Shown here one piece after another: positions 1-7,124 of a stretch of 7,209 nt of DNA. The notes under the pieces were generated by a model that saw nothing but the letters and a program-made list of their open reading frames with translations, searched no databases and was not told the DNA's origin. Made by a program: the position numbers and the translations under genes. The stretch lies in assembly GCA_006227095.1 (NCBI GenBank), contig SBFZ01000157.1:1-7209 (forward strand), in the 5' to 3' direction. This DNA comes from Bacteroidota bacterium. GTDB lineage: Bacteria; Bacteroidota; Bacteroidia; Bacteroidales; VadinHA17. Numbering within the stretch: position 1 is the first letter of the stretch; every line of letters starts with the position of its first letter.

Positions 1-734
1 GTAAGAGTCTTGTTCCCTCCCAGGACAACCGAAGTGACAAGGTCAAGGTCAGTACCTGTGATGGTAAGCGCTGTACCGGCCTTAACCGGATTGGGTGTAA
101 TGGATGTGAAAACAGGAAGTTTGACTGTCAGGCTGTTGGCTGAATAGACTATAACAGGATCCTCTTCTGCATCGGAAACCGCTATTTTTCCGGTCTGAGC
201 TGCGGCAGGAACGAGCAGTTTAATCTGGGTACGGCTCTGACTGATGAAGCTGGCCTTCATAACTGACACCCTGTCGGTGAATATTACTTCACCCACAAGA
301 TTCAGGTAATCACCTGTGATTGTCAGCTCATCACCGGCCTTGACAGTTGCAGGTGAGAGGCTGGTAACTGAAATCGGTTCTGAATAACCTATCCTGGTCT
401 TTGTGGTTATGTCTCCCTCCGGAGTTTTCAGCACCACATATCCGGGCATTGCTTCCTGCGGGACTGTAACAGTCAGCAGTTCTGCGCTTTTGGTATCAAA
501 AGCAGTGATAGTCAGATTGTCCGGTAATACTACTGCAGTGACCCTGTCAAGGTTCCTGCCGATGAACCTGAGCTCTGCGCCTCTGGCAACGGGCATCGGC
601 CCGAAGCTCAGGAGTACCACTTCGGTGTCAGGCTCGGCCTTCTGGCAGGAGGTAAGCATGACACCTGCACCAACTGTACACAATGTTGCGAACAGTAGTG
701 CCCATGTGCGGATTTTAATCATTGTCTTTTGCAT
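1..734 (-). CDS. IPT/TIG-repeat surface lipoprotein, probable glycan-binding PUL protein (3' end cut by window edge)
   Basis: This gene runs off the left edge, and 244 codons are visible from the ATG at 734. A hydrophobic signal segment (about residues 11-28) ends in the lipobox LTSC, giving lipidation at Cys30 and a mature start CQKAEPD, so it is an exported lipoprotein. The rest is at least three tandem immunoglobulin-like IPT/TIG units: about 40-118, 119-205 and 207 onward. Units 2 and 3 share a clear internal repeat (VKAGDELTITG at 131-141 and VKAGTALTITG at 218-228). The first unit begins with LLSFGPMPVARGAELRFIG, a style common in Bacteroidota IPT lipoproteins beside SusC/SusD pairs, some of which carry misleading names such as CcmA. 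It starts 23 bp after the SGBP-like gene, so it should be co-transcribed. A second in-frame ATG at 722 (Met5) would give a 26-residue signal peptide and is equally plausible. Glycan binding is inferred from context, because the likely ligand-binding C-terminus lies outside the window. Confidence 0.85.
   Translation of the reverse strand, partial: MQKTMIKIRTWALLFATLCTVGAGVMLTSCQKAEPDTEVVLLSFGPMPVARGAELRFIGRNLDRVTAVVLPDNLTITAFDTKSAELLTVTVPQEAMPGYVVLKTPEGDITTKTRIGYSEPISVTSLSPATVKAGDELTITGDYLNLVGEVIFTDRVSVMKASFISQSRTQIKLLVPAAAQTGKIAVSDAEEDPVIVYSANSLTVKLPVFTSITPNPVKAGTALTITGTDLDLVTSVVLGGNKTL
119..378 (-). other. Second IPT/TIG repeat unit of the truncated lipoprotein
   Basis: This segment encodes about residues 119-205 of the edge-truncated lipoprotein, from EPISVTSLSPATVKAG to the run into the next unit. 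It matches the start of the following unit (positions 113 down to 1, SITPNPVKAGTALTITGTDLDLV) in residue spacing and in the KAG...LTITG core. The two units therefore look like tandem copies of one domain. The boundary is approximate, since domain edges are judged from the repeat alone. Confidence 0.6.
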
Positions 735-757
735 CGCAAATTGTTTTTCAGTTGATT

Positions 758-2020
758 TTATTTGGGTACTACGCGTATGTTGTCAATGCATATGTGCGGG
801 GAACAATCGGTACCTGTCACTCCTCCGTTCCATACAAAGAATGTGAGGCCCCTGAGCATATCCTTTGAAAGGCTGCTGCCCGCGGTTCCTCCGTCATGCT
901 TGTATTTGAATTCAGTGAGCGGTACGGAGACGGTGGTCCAGCCCTCGGTCTTGTAGGTGCCGGTCTCTTTCCATGGTATCCAGAGACCTCTCGGAGTCAC
1001 TCCGTCAGCTATGTATCCGTTTGTGCCGGTGACTGAATAGGGAGTAAATATCATCTGCATCGCCTGTGATGACCAGGCCTCAACAACATAGCATTCAAAC
1101 TTGATTACACCGTCTGCTATCTCTCCCTCATAGAACGGGACATCCGGCCGGCCGTTGGCTATCGGCCACAGGTTGAAACTGAAATGGTCCTCATCCCATG
1201 GCGTGCCGGGGGTTCCGGTAACATCGCCGGTGAAACGGACGTAGTTGCCTGTTATCCCTTCAGGGTTTGAGCTTCCCAGGACACCTGAACGCCATCCTCC
1301 GGCAGCAGTAAGATTGTCAAAGTTGAGGATGATGTTCCTGTCATCGCGGAACCAGAATGATGAACGGGTATTTCCGTAGATCGACCTGACCGATATCGGG
1401 CCTACACCTGAACCTGCAGGTACCGTCACCCTGATTTCATTGATAGCCACACTCTGGACGGTCCCTTCCAGGTTCCCCGGAAAGAAGACCTTGAGAGGTG
1501 AGCCGGGGTCATCAATAAAGAAGTTTCCGCGGATAACAGCGGTACCGCCGTCAGGCACATATTCACAGAGCATGCTGCTCACCAGCGGAGCAGGGACATC
1601 AACACCGAAGGGATACCTGAGTGTATCAACCTTGTTGCTGTTTACCAGCAGCATGAGATTGGTAACCGTTGAAGGAATTATGTTGGGAATGGTGACAATA
1701 ATGGTTGTATTCGTCACAAAGGCGAAGTTGACAAAAGCCTTCTGGTCATTGAACCAGATCTCATCAACATCCTTCAGGTTGTTTCCCATGATGGCTATGG
1801 TGCTTCCCATAAATGCATGGGTAACGAGCGAATCGGAAGATGCAGCATCGGTGATCCTGACATATGAAACCTCCGGCATAGACATATCTGTATTGTCCTT
1901 TTCGCAAGACTGGAATATCAGACCGGAGAGAAGCAATATCAGACACCATCCTGCAGCATGCACCTTTAAATCTGTTTTCAGTATATTTTTCATTTTCTGT
2001 ATTCTTTTTGGTTGCCGCAT
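758..2020 (-). CDS. Surface glycan-binding lipoprotein, SGBP-B-like (two IPT/TIG domains plus C-terminal xyloglucan-binding-type domain)
   Basis: It encodes 420 residues from the ATG at 2020. A hydrophobic stretch at about 24-35 is followed by FQSC, so Cys39 is the likely lipidated residue and the mature protein begins CEKDN, as expected for a Bacteroidota outer-membrane lipoprotein. Two IPT/TIG beta-sandwich units follow (about 50-140 and 143-223). A C-terminal domain (about 228-420) opens with ILNFDN and ends with CIDNIRVVPK. That domain resembles the ligand-binding domain of SGBP-B from the Bacteroides ovatus xyloglucan locus. It is rich in Trp/Tyr/Phe (Trp275, 285, 316, 347, 350, 361, 397), as expected for a surface that stacks on sugar rings. 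In characterised systems such proteins sit on the cell surface, with the IPT domains acting as a stalk, and help recruit polysaccharide to SusC/SusD. The ATG overlaps the susD stop by one base. A TTG one codon upstream (2023) is an unlikely start. The ATG at 1993 would give a more usual 30-residue signal peptide. The family assignment is strong, but the ligand is not proven. Confidence 0.87.
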   Translation of the reverse strand: MRQPKRIQKMKNILKTDLKVHAAGWCLILLLSGLIFQSCEKDNTDMSMPEVSYVRITDAASSDSLVTHAFMGSTIAIMGNNLKDVDEIWFNDQKAFVNFAFVTNTTIIVTIPNIIPSTVTNLMLLVNSNKVDTLRYPFGVDVPAPLVSSMLCEYVPDGGTAVIRGNFFIDDPGSPLKVFFPGNLEGTVQSVAINEIRVTVPAGSGVGPISVRSIYGNTRSSFWFRDDRNIILNFDNLTAAGGWRSGVLGSSNPEGITGNYVRFTGDVTGTPGTPWDEDHFSFNLWPIANGRPDVPFYEGEIADGVIKFECYVVEAWSSQAMQMIFTPYSVTGTNGYIADGVTPRGLWIPWKETGTYKTEGWTTVSVPLTEFKYKHDGGTAGSSLSKDMLRGLTFFVWNGGVTGTDCSPHICIDNIRVVPK

Positions 2021-3723
2021 CAATATTCTATCGTACTGAAGTCAAACTCAACCGGGTCTTCAAGGAGACGGGGATTCATGCTGATATCAGTGGTCGGGAA
2101 GGGAAGCAGGAACTTGCTGTCATCGGTCAGATTGACTTTATAGGAATAGAGTTCAACCGATGACTCGTCAGCTGTTCCGAGGTAATACGGCCTCAGGTTG
2201 CCGTATGAGCCACGTTCCTGCTGGCTGATGATCTGCTTTGCGAGGGCGGGGTTGTAGTAATGAAGCCTCACCAGGTCATACCAGAATTCCCCCTCACAGG
2301 CCATTTCAAGCCTTCTCTCCTTAAAGATTTCGTCAAATGTGAGAGATGTCTCAGCATCTGCATTGGGAACTGATCTGTGATGAACGAGGTTAAAGAGCCT
2401 GAGAGCCTCTGCATCAGAGGTAGAGGCCTGGTTCCCGAGAACTGCCTCGGCATAGATGAGATAAACATCTGCAAGACGGAGAAGGTGAGTTGAGAGGCTG
2501 GTGGCCATCCTTTTGGATGCCGAGCCATACTCAGCCTTGTGATCTTCGGTATTGCCCACTATGTGCTTGACACAGTTGGCGCCTGTGCCGATACCGAAGG
2601 TTGCGCCGGCAACATTGTCATTATCATCCCAGGTGGCGGTGAATCCTCCCTTGTCTCTCCAGAAATAGGGGTAATAGTCACTGAACATCATCATTGTGGC
2701 CTTGCGCCTGGCATCAACATTGTTTCTTGATTTGCTTTTTGCATCATCGCCGAAGGCAAACTGAAGGTCAAGCGTCGGACCGGTCCATGTTCCCCATGAG
2801 TCAGCCATACCGGTAAAATTGTTGAGGGCGAGGTCTGACTGCAGGCTGTTCTGTGATGTCCACTGGTCAGAGGCTTCCCACTGCCAGGAGATCAGACACT
2901 CACTGTTGCGGTTCCCGGTTGATATGCGGAAGAGGTCAGCATATACAGGCTCGAGTGTCCTGCCACTCTGATTTACCACCTTGCCTGCGTATTCCCTGGC
3001 CTTGTCAAGGTCAGCCTGCACACGCGTGCCGGTCTGATTGAGACCCGAGCGGGTGAGATATACCTTTGCCAGCAACCCGTATGCTGAGTATTTATCAATT
3101 CTTCCCGGCGCATTTGATTCAGGAAGGAGGGTGATGGCCTTGTCAAGGGTACGGATGATATACTCATATACATCCTCAACCCTGTTCTTGTAAAGAGAAG
3201 TGGCAGTACCTGCCCCGATGATCCTGCTGTTGCTGTGAATAATCGGAACTGCACCCCAGCAACGTACAAGGTAAAAATAGGCCATGGCCTTCCAGACCAT
3301 TGCCTCGCCGGTGACCGTATTTTTGGTGGCAGTGCTGACATCCGGCCCTGCCTTGGTTGCCACGTTTTCAATGACCGCATTTGCATGGCCGTTTACCAGC
3401 CAGAGAGAGTTGGAAGCGTTGGCAAGATTGGCATCCGTTCCGGTAAGGCTGAAGGAAGCATAGGGGTTCTCGGTGTTGCTCTTGTAAATGTTACCTGACA
3501 TGACATCACCTATATCTCCCCAGCCCCTCTGGAAGTCATACCAGGGAGCGTTGTAAAGAACGTTGGCCGCCTGAATGCACTGCTCGTCCGTCTTGTAGAA
3601 ACTGTCTATTGTATAAGAGTCTTCCGTCGGCCTGTCAAGGAACTCCTCACAACCACCTGCTATCAGCACGATAACTGAAAGAGCCAGTATCTTCTTGAAA
3701 TTCAATATCTTTTTCATTGTCAT
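2020..3723 (-). CDS. SusD/RagB-family outer-membrane nutrient-binding lipoprotein
   Basis: This 567-residue protein has the normal SusD length. The N-terminus is a basic region (MTMKKILNFKK) and a hydrophobic segment ending AGGC, with Cys25 as lipid anchor and mature start CEEFLDRPTED, a hallmark SusD beginning. SusD-type helical motifs follow: AYFYLVRCWGAVPII at 148-162, the TPR-like YSAYGLLAKVYLTR at 212-225, LRLADVYLIYAEA at 415-427, and ERRLEMACEGEFWYDLVR at 469-486. The tail reads FLLPFPTTDISMNPRLLEDP (538-557), the standard SusD C-terminal signature. In known systems SusD caps the SusC barrel on the cell surface, binds oligosaccharide and opens like a lid. It starts 13 bp after the susC stop and its TGA overlaps the next gene's ATG, so all three are probably translated from one message. 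A second ATG two codons in (3717) is possible and changes little. The sugar specificity cannot be read from the sequence. Confidence 0.96.
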   Translation of the reverse strand: MTMKKILNFKKILALSVIVLIAGGCEEFLDRPTEDSYTIDSFYKTDEQCIQAANVLYNAPWYDFQRGWGDIGDVMSGNIYKSNTENPYASFSLTGTDANLANASNSLWLVNGHANAVIENVATKAGPDVSTATKNTVTGEAMVWKAMAYFYLVRCWGAVPIIHSNSRIIGAGTATSLYKNRVEDVYEYIIRTLDKAITLLPESNAPGRIDKYSAYGLLAKVYLTRSGLNQTGTRVQADLDKAREYAGKVVNQSGRTLEPVYADLFRISTGNRNSECLISWQWEASDQWTSQNSLQSDLALNNFTGMADSWGTWTGPTLDLQFAFGDDAKSKSRNNVDARRKATMMMFSDYYPYFWRDKGGFTATWDDNDNVAGATFGIGTGANCVKHIVGNTEDHKAEYGSASKRMATSLSTHLLRLADVYLIYAEAVLGNQASTSDAEALRLFNLVHHRSVPNADAETSLTFDEIFKERRLEMACEGEFWYDLVRLHYYNPALAKQIISQQERGSYGNLRPYYLGTADESSVELYSYKVNLTDDSKFLLPFPTTDISMNPRLLEDPVEFDFSTIEY

Positions 3724-3736
3724 TGATTTTCAATTG

Positions 3737-6700
3737 TTAAAGGGTGAAATTGAGCCCGAACGTGTAGGTGCGGGCTGCCGGATAGCGACCATTGTCAAGA
3801 CCGAAAACAAAGTCATTTGTCTGGCTTGCTCCAATCTCCGGGTCCAGACCGGTATACTTCGTTATTGTCCACATATTCTGGAGGTTGAGATACACCTTCA
3901 TGTCCTGCACACCTATCTTTCTTATGATGTTCTTCGGAAGATAATATGCAAGTGATATGTTCTTGAACCTGAGATATGAGCCGTCTTCTATGAAGCGGTC
4001 TGAGATCCTGATGTTATCGTTCGGATCGCCGGCCATGGCCCGGGGAATATCTGTATCCGGATTGGCGACACGCACATTGTCAATATCATTATACCATGCA
4101 TTGATTGTTGTACCATATGCATTGACAAACGGGTAGGTCTTATCCGGATCGATGGGTTCCAGTTTCGCCCTGTCAACGGCAGTCTGCAGCTGATTGCTCC
4201 ACGAACTGCTCATTTCCATCAGGGACCGGCCTACATAATTCATGATCTTATTGCCGTAGGAGCCGCTCATGTAAACTGTCAGCTCAATATTCCGGTAGCT
4301 GAATATATTGTTGAACCCGAATGTAAATTTGGGTAGGGGAGATCCGAGATATGTACGGTCAAGCTCATTGATGACTCCGTCAGGTTCGCCATTGGGACCT
4401 GAAAGGTCGGCGAATTTGATGTCACCGGGCCATATGGTGTACCTGGTAAAGTTGAAGTCGGCAGGGAATGCCTCCTGTCTCGGGCTTGCAAGTATGTCCT
4501 CCTTGTCAAGGTAAATGCCCTCAACCTGGTACCCGTAGAAGCTGTAGAGAGGCTGGCCCACCGTGCTGCGGCTTACAACGTCAGTCCACTGTCCGTAACC
4601 CTCAATGCTGGTCATCGTGGTGGTAAGGTCAAGCAGTCTGTTCCTGTTGAAGGTAAGCTGAAGGTCATTTTCCCATGTGAACCGGCCCACAACAGGGCGT
4701 GTATTGAGTGAAAACTCCAGCCCTCTGTTTTCAATCTCTCCGAAGTTGCCCATCGGCGGATTGAGTCTTATTGATGCATTGCCGCTGGTGCCCATGTATG
4801 AAGGAAGCTGCAGTTCCATCAGCATGTCCGAAGACTTTTTGATATACATATCCACCACGAGGCTGATCCTGTTCTGTACGAATCCGAGATCAAGACCAAG
4901 GTTCCACTGTTCCTGCTTCTCCCAGCCTACATACGGGTTGGCAAGGTTGGTCTGGCGGAAGCCCATTCCGAGGTTGGATGGCATCTTGTATATTGATGCA
5001 CCCCAGCGATAACCACCTATGTTCTGGTTTCCGGTCTGACCCCATCCGGCACGCACCTTGAAATCGTTTACAACATCCTGCATGTTGGCCCAGAACTTTT
5101 CCTGGGACACTCTCCATGAACCTGAAACGGCATGGAACGGAGCCCATCTGTTCTCAGGCCCGAAGTTTGACGATCCGTCATATCTGAAAGTATAGGAGAG
5201 ATAGTACCTGTCAGCGAATGAATAATTGGCACGGGCAAAGAACGAGGCTATTGCACCCGAACCAAATCCGGCATTGATAGCCATAGTCTTGGGATCACCC
5301 AGGCCGGGATGCTGAATGTCATTGCTGCTGAGTCCGTTGGCTGTACCGCTCAGGAACTCCCAGCTCCACTCGGAGGCTTCCTGCCCGAGCATGGCCGTGA
5401 CATTGTGTCTTCCGAACTGGTTACTGTATGTCAGATAATTCTTTATCTGCCAGAAGAAATTCTGGTTTTTCTGCCACCGTGAGGTATTGGTACTGTTGAC
5501 CAGGGTTCCATACTTGAAAGTGGGTGTAAAATGATAGGCGTTGGACCCTGACACCTCACCACCAAGCTCTGTACGCAACGTCAGCCCCTTGAAGAAGGTT
5601 ATGTCAGCTGAGAAGTTTGCGTTCAGAAGGTTTTTCTTCAGCATGTTTGTTTCATCAAGCGCCTTGGCTATAGGGTTGATAAGACTTGGCGCACCCTCAT
5701 AAACAAGGCCTGCCCATGATCCGTCTGCATTCCTTACCGGCACGTCAGGGGTAGTACGCATGGCGACGCTGATGACCCCCTCTGTACTGTTGTTGAGTGT
5801 CAGATTCTCATCCGTGGCTGAGTACATGATCCTGGAACCCAGCTTGAGCCATTTCTTCAGGTCAGCATCAAGGTTGACCCGGGCAGAATAGCGACTGAAA
5901 TCTGTTCCAACCTGTGTACCATCCTGTGAAAAATATCCTCCCGAGACATAGTATTTTACCTTCTCGCTTCCGCCTGCTGCACTCAGCTGATGATTCATTA
6001 CCGGGGCAGTCCTGAATAATTCATTCTGCCAGTTGGTCCCCTCCCCGAGAATTGAAGGATCACCGAACTCCACCCTCGGATCCCGTCCGTTGGTCTCAGC
6101 AGCCCAGTCATTACTGTATTCTGCAAACTCCCGAAGGTTCATCACATCAAGGCGTGCCACCTGCTCCTGAATACCATAATATCCCTCATAGGTAAACCTG
6201 GCATCACCCGTCTTGCCTGATTTTGTGGTTATCAGCACAACCCCGTTGGCCCCACGTGATCCATAGATTGCGGTGGCTGAAGCATCCTTGAGGATCTCCA
6301 TTGAAACAATATCAGCAGGATTTATGCCTGACAATCCCGAGAAGGTCTGTACCGAGCCGTTCCCGAGCCTGTCGCCGAGGCCAATGCTGTGACCGCTCTG
6401 GCTGACATTCTGAACCGGTACCCCGTCAATCACATACAGTGGTTCTGCTGCCGCAGCCCTCACCGTTCCCTGTCCGCGTATACGGATTGACATTGCACCA
6501 CCAGGCTGTCCTGATGTATATACCGCTGTCACACCTGCTGCCCGGCCCTGCAAAGCCTGGTCAAGATTGGCAGTCATGGCTGCGGCAAGCTGCTCACCCG
6601 TTACTGAGACTGACGCACCCGTCAGCTCACTCTTGCGCGCAGTACCGTAACCAACAACAACAACGGCATCTACCTCCTCGGCAGACATTGTCATAGTGAT

Positions 6701-6985
6701 CGTCATGGAACCTGAGGAAATCGGGACCTCCTGTGTATCCATCCCGACGAAGGTGACTACAAGGGTGGTGGCATCAGAAGGCACCTGCAGCGAGAAATTC
6801 CCGCTGAGATCAGAAGCAGTTCCTATCGTCGTCCCCTTCACCACTACCGAGGCGCCGGGCAAGGCAGTATTTGTCTCGTCAACAACCTTCCCGGTAACAG
6901 TCCTCTGCTGCCCGAAAAGCATTGATGCTGACATTACAGCTGCCAGACAAATAAGAAAAGTTTGTCTTAAGAGTTTGTTTTGCAT
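3737..6985 (-). CDS. SusC/RagA-family TonB-dependent outer-membrane transporter
   Basis: It encodes 1082 residues, within the usual SusC size. A Sec signal peptide occupies about 1-25, with likely cleavage near LFG/QQ. Next comes a carboxypeptidase-regulatory-like beta domain (about 28-101: VTGKVVDETNTALPGASV, then the GTASDLSGNF loop). The conserved VVVVGYGTARKSELTGA stretch follows (108-124, TonB-box region). The plug (about 115-257) includes the SusC signature ILKDASATAIYGSRGANGVV at 231-250. The remainder is a 22-strand-type beta-barrel ending TYTFGLNFTL. The protein should import glycan fragments into the periplasm using TonB/ExbBD energy, in complex with the SusD product encoded just downstream. 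There is no N-terminal STN domain, so this copy should not signal to an anti-sigma factor. The plug has a Gly/Ser-rich stretch (about 194-220) between the VIDGVPV motif and INPADI that looks longer than in many homologues. The last residue is Leu rather than the commoner Phe or Trp. The ATG at 6985 is the only start that keeps a full signal peptide. Confidence 0.97.
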   Translation of the reverse strand: MQNKLLRQTFLICLAAVMSASMLFGQQRTVTGKVVDETNTALPGASVVVKGTTIGTASDLSGNFSLQVPSDATTLVVTFVGMDTQEVPISSGSMTITMTMSAEEVDAVVVVGYGTARKSELTGASVSVTGEQLAAAMTANLDQALQGRAAGVTAVYTSGQPGGAMSIRIRGQGTVRAAAAEPLYVIDGVPVQNVSQSGHSIGLGDRLGNGSVQTFSGLSGINPADIVSMEILKDASATAIYGSRGANGVVLITTKSGKTGDARFTYEGYYGIQEQVARLDVMNLREFAEYSNDWAAETNGRDPRVEFGDPSILGEGTNWQNELFRTAPVMNHQLSAAGGSEKVKYYVSGGYFSQDGTQVGTDFSRYSARVNLDADLKKWLKLGSRIMYSATDENLTLNNSTEGVISVAMRTTPDVPVRNADGSWAGLVYEGAPSLINPIAKALDETNMLKKNLLNANFSADITFFKGLTLRTELGGEVSGSNAYHFTPTFKYGTLVNSTNTSRWQKNQNFFWQIKNYLTYSNQFGRHNVTAMLGQEASEWSWEFLSGTANGLSSNDIQHPGLGDPKTMAINAGFGSGAIASFFARANYSFADRYYLSYTFRYDGSSNFGPENRWAPFHAVSGSWRVSQEKFWANMQDVVNDFKVRAGWGQTGNQNIGGYRWGASIYKMPSNLGMGFRQTNLANPYVGWEKQEQWNLGLDLGFVQNRISLVVDMYIKKSSDMLMELQLPSYMGTSGNASIRLNPPMGNFGEIENRGLEFSLNTRPVVGRFTWENDLQLTFNRNRLLDLTTTMTSIEGYGQWTDVVSRSTVGQPLYSFYGYQVEGIYLDKEDILASPRQEAFPADFNFTRYTIWPGDIKFADLSGPNGEPDGVINELDRTYLGSPLPKFTFGFNNIFSYRNIELTVYMSGSYGNKIMNYVGRSLMEMSSSWSNQLQTAVDRAKLEPIDPDKTYPFVNAYGTTINAWYNDIDNVRVANPDTDIPRAMAGDPNDNIRISDRFIEDGSYLRFKNISLAYYLPKNIIRKIGVQDMKVYLNLQNMWTITKYTGLDPEIGASQTNDFVFGLDNGRYPAARTYTFGLNFTL

Positions 6986-7085
6986 AGCTGTACAGTTTTA
7001 GGTGTTTAAAGTTACGCCAACATAACAGGGCAGCACTGATACTTTTTTGTCTCTTTATTGTAATTATTTGCTAATTCACCCCCTT

Positions 7086-7097
7086 AAAATGCATTTT
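7086..7097. repeat. 12-bp perfect palindrome AAAATGCATTTT upstream of susC
   Basis: The sequence is its own reverse complement over all 12 bases, with no spacer. It lies about 100 bp upstream of the susC-like ATG in non-coding DNA. A perfect palindrome in this place could be a dimeric regulator site, but AT-rich palindromes also arise by chance, so function is inference only. Confidence 0.35.
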
Positions 7098-7109
7098 CAG
7101 TCTTCCTTC

Positions 7110-7124
7110 GTGTATTATCTACAC
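7110..7124. repeat. Inverted repeat GTGTA-N5-TACAC upstream of susC
   Basis: Two perfect 5-bp arms flank the 5-base spacer TTATC, about 125-140 bp upstream of the susC-like ATG. The spacing puts the arm centres 10 bp apart, about one helical turn, which suits a dimeric DNA-binding protein. The arms are too short for a convincing terminator, and no T-run follows on either strand. Role not demonstrated. Confidence 0.3.

Noticed and set aside
403..846. 147-codon open frame on the plus strand
   Set aside because: It is antisense to the truncated IPT lipoprotein and the end of the SGBP-like gene. The minus-strand frame has a lipobox and IPT repeats, so this one is a shadow.
1440..2039. 199-codon open frame on the plus strand
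   Set aside because: It lies fully antisense to the SGBP-like gene, has no recognisable domain and low-complexity Ser/Thr/Val-rich composition typical of a reverse-strand shadow.
2973..3386. 137-codon minus-strand open frame inside susD
   Set aside because: It is an alternate frame of a well-supported SusD gene, with no domain or separate start signal. I see no sign of a frameshift in susD that would bring it into use.
542..4510. Recurrent word TGTCAAGG scattered over several genes (for example near 545, 3005, 3145, 3635, 4505)
   Set aside because: It falls in coding frames as Leu-Asp-Lys/Arg codons (CTT GAC AAG and similar) and has irregular spacing, so codon bias explains it better than a repeat family.
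7077..7084. Short C-run in the susC leader (CACCCCC) as a possible Shine-Dalgarno GGGGGTG on the minus strand for a leader peptide
   Set aside because: No ATG with a meaningful open frame follows at a suitable distance before stop codons.
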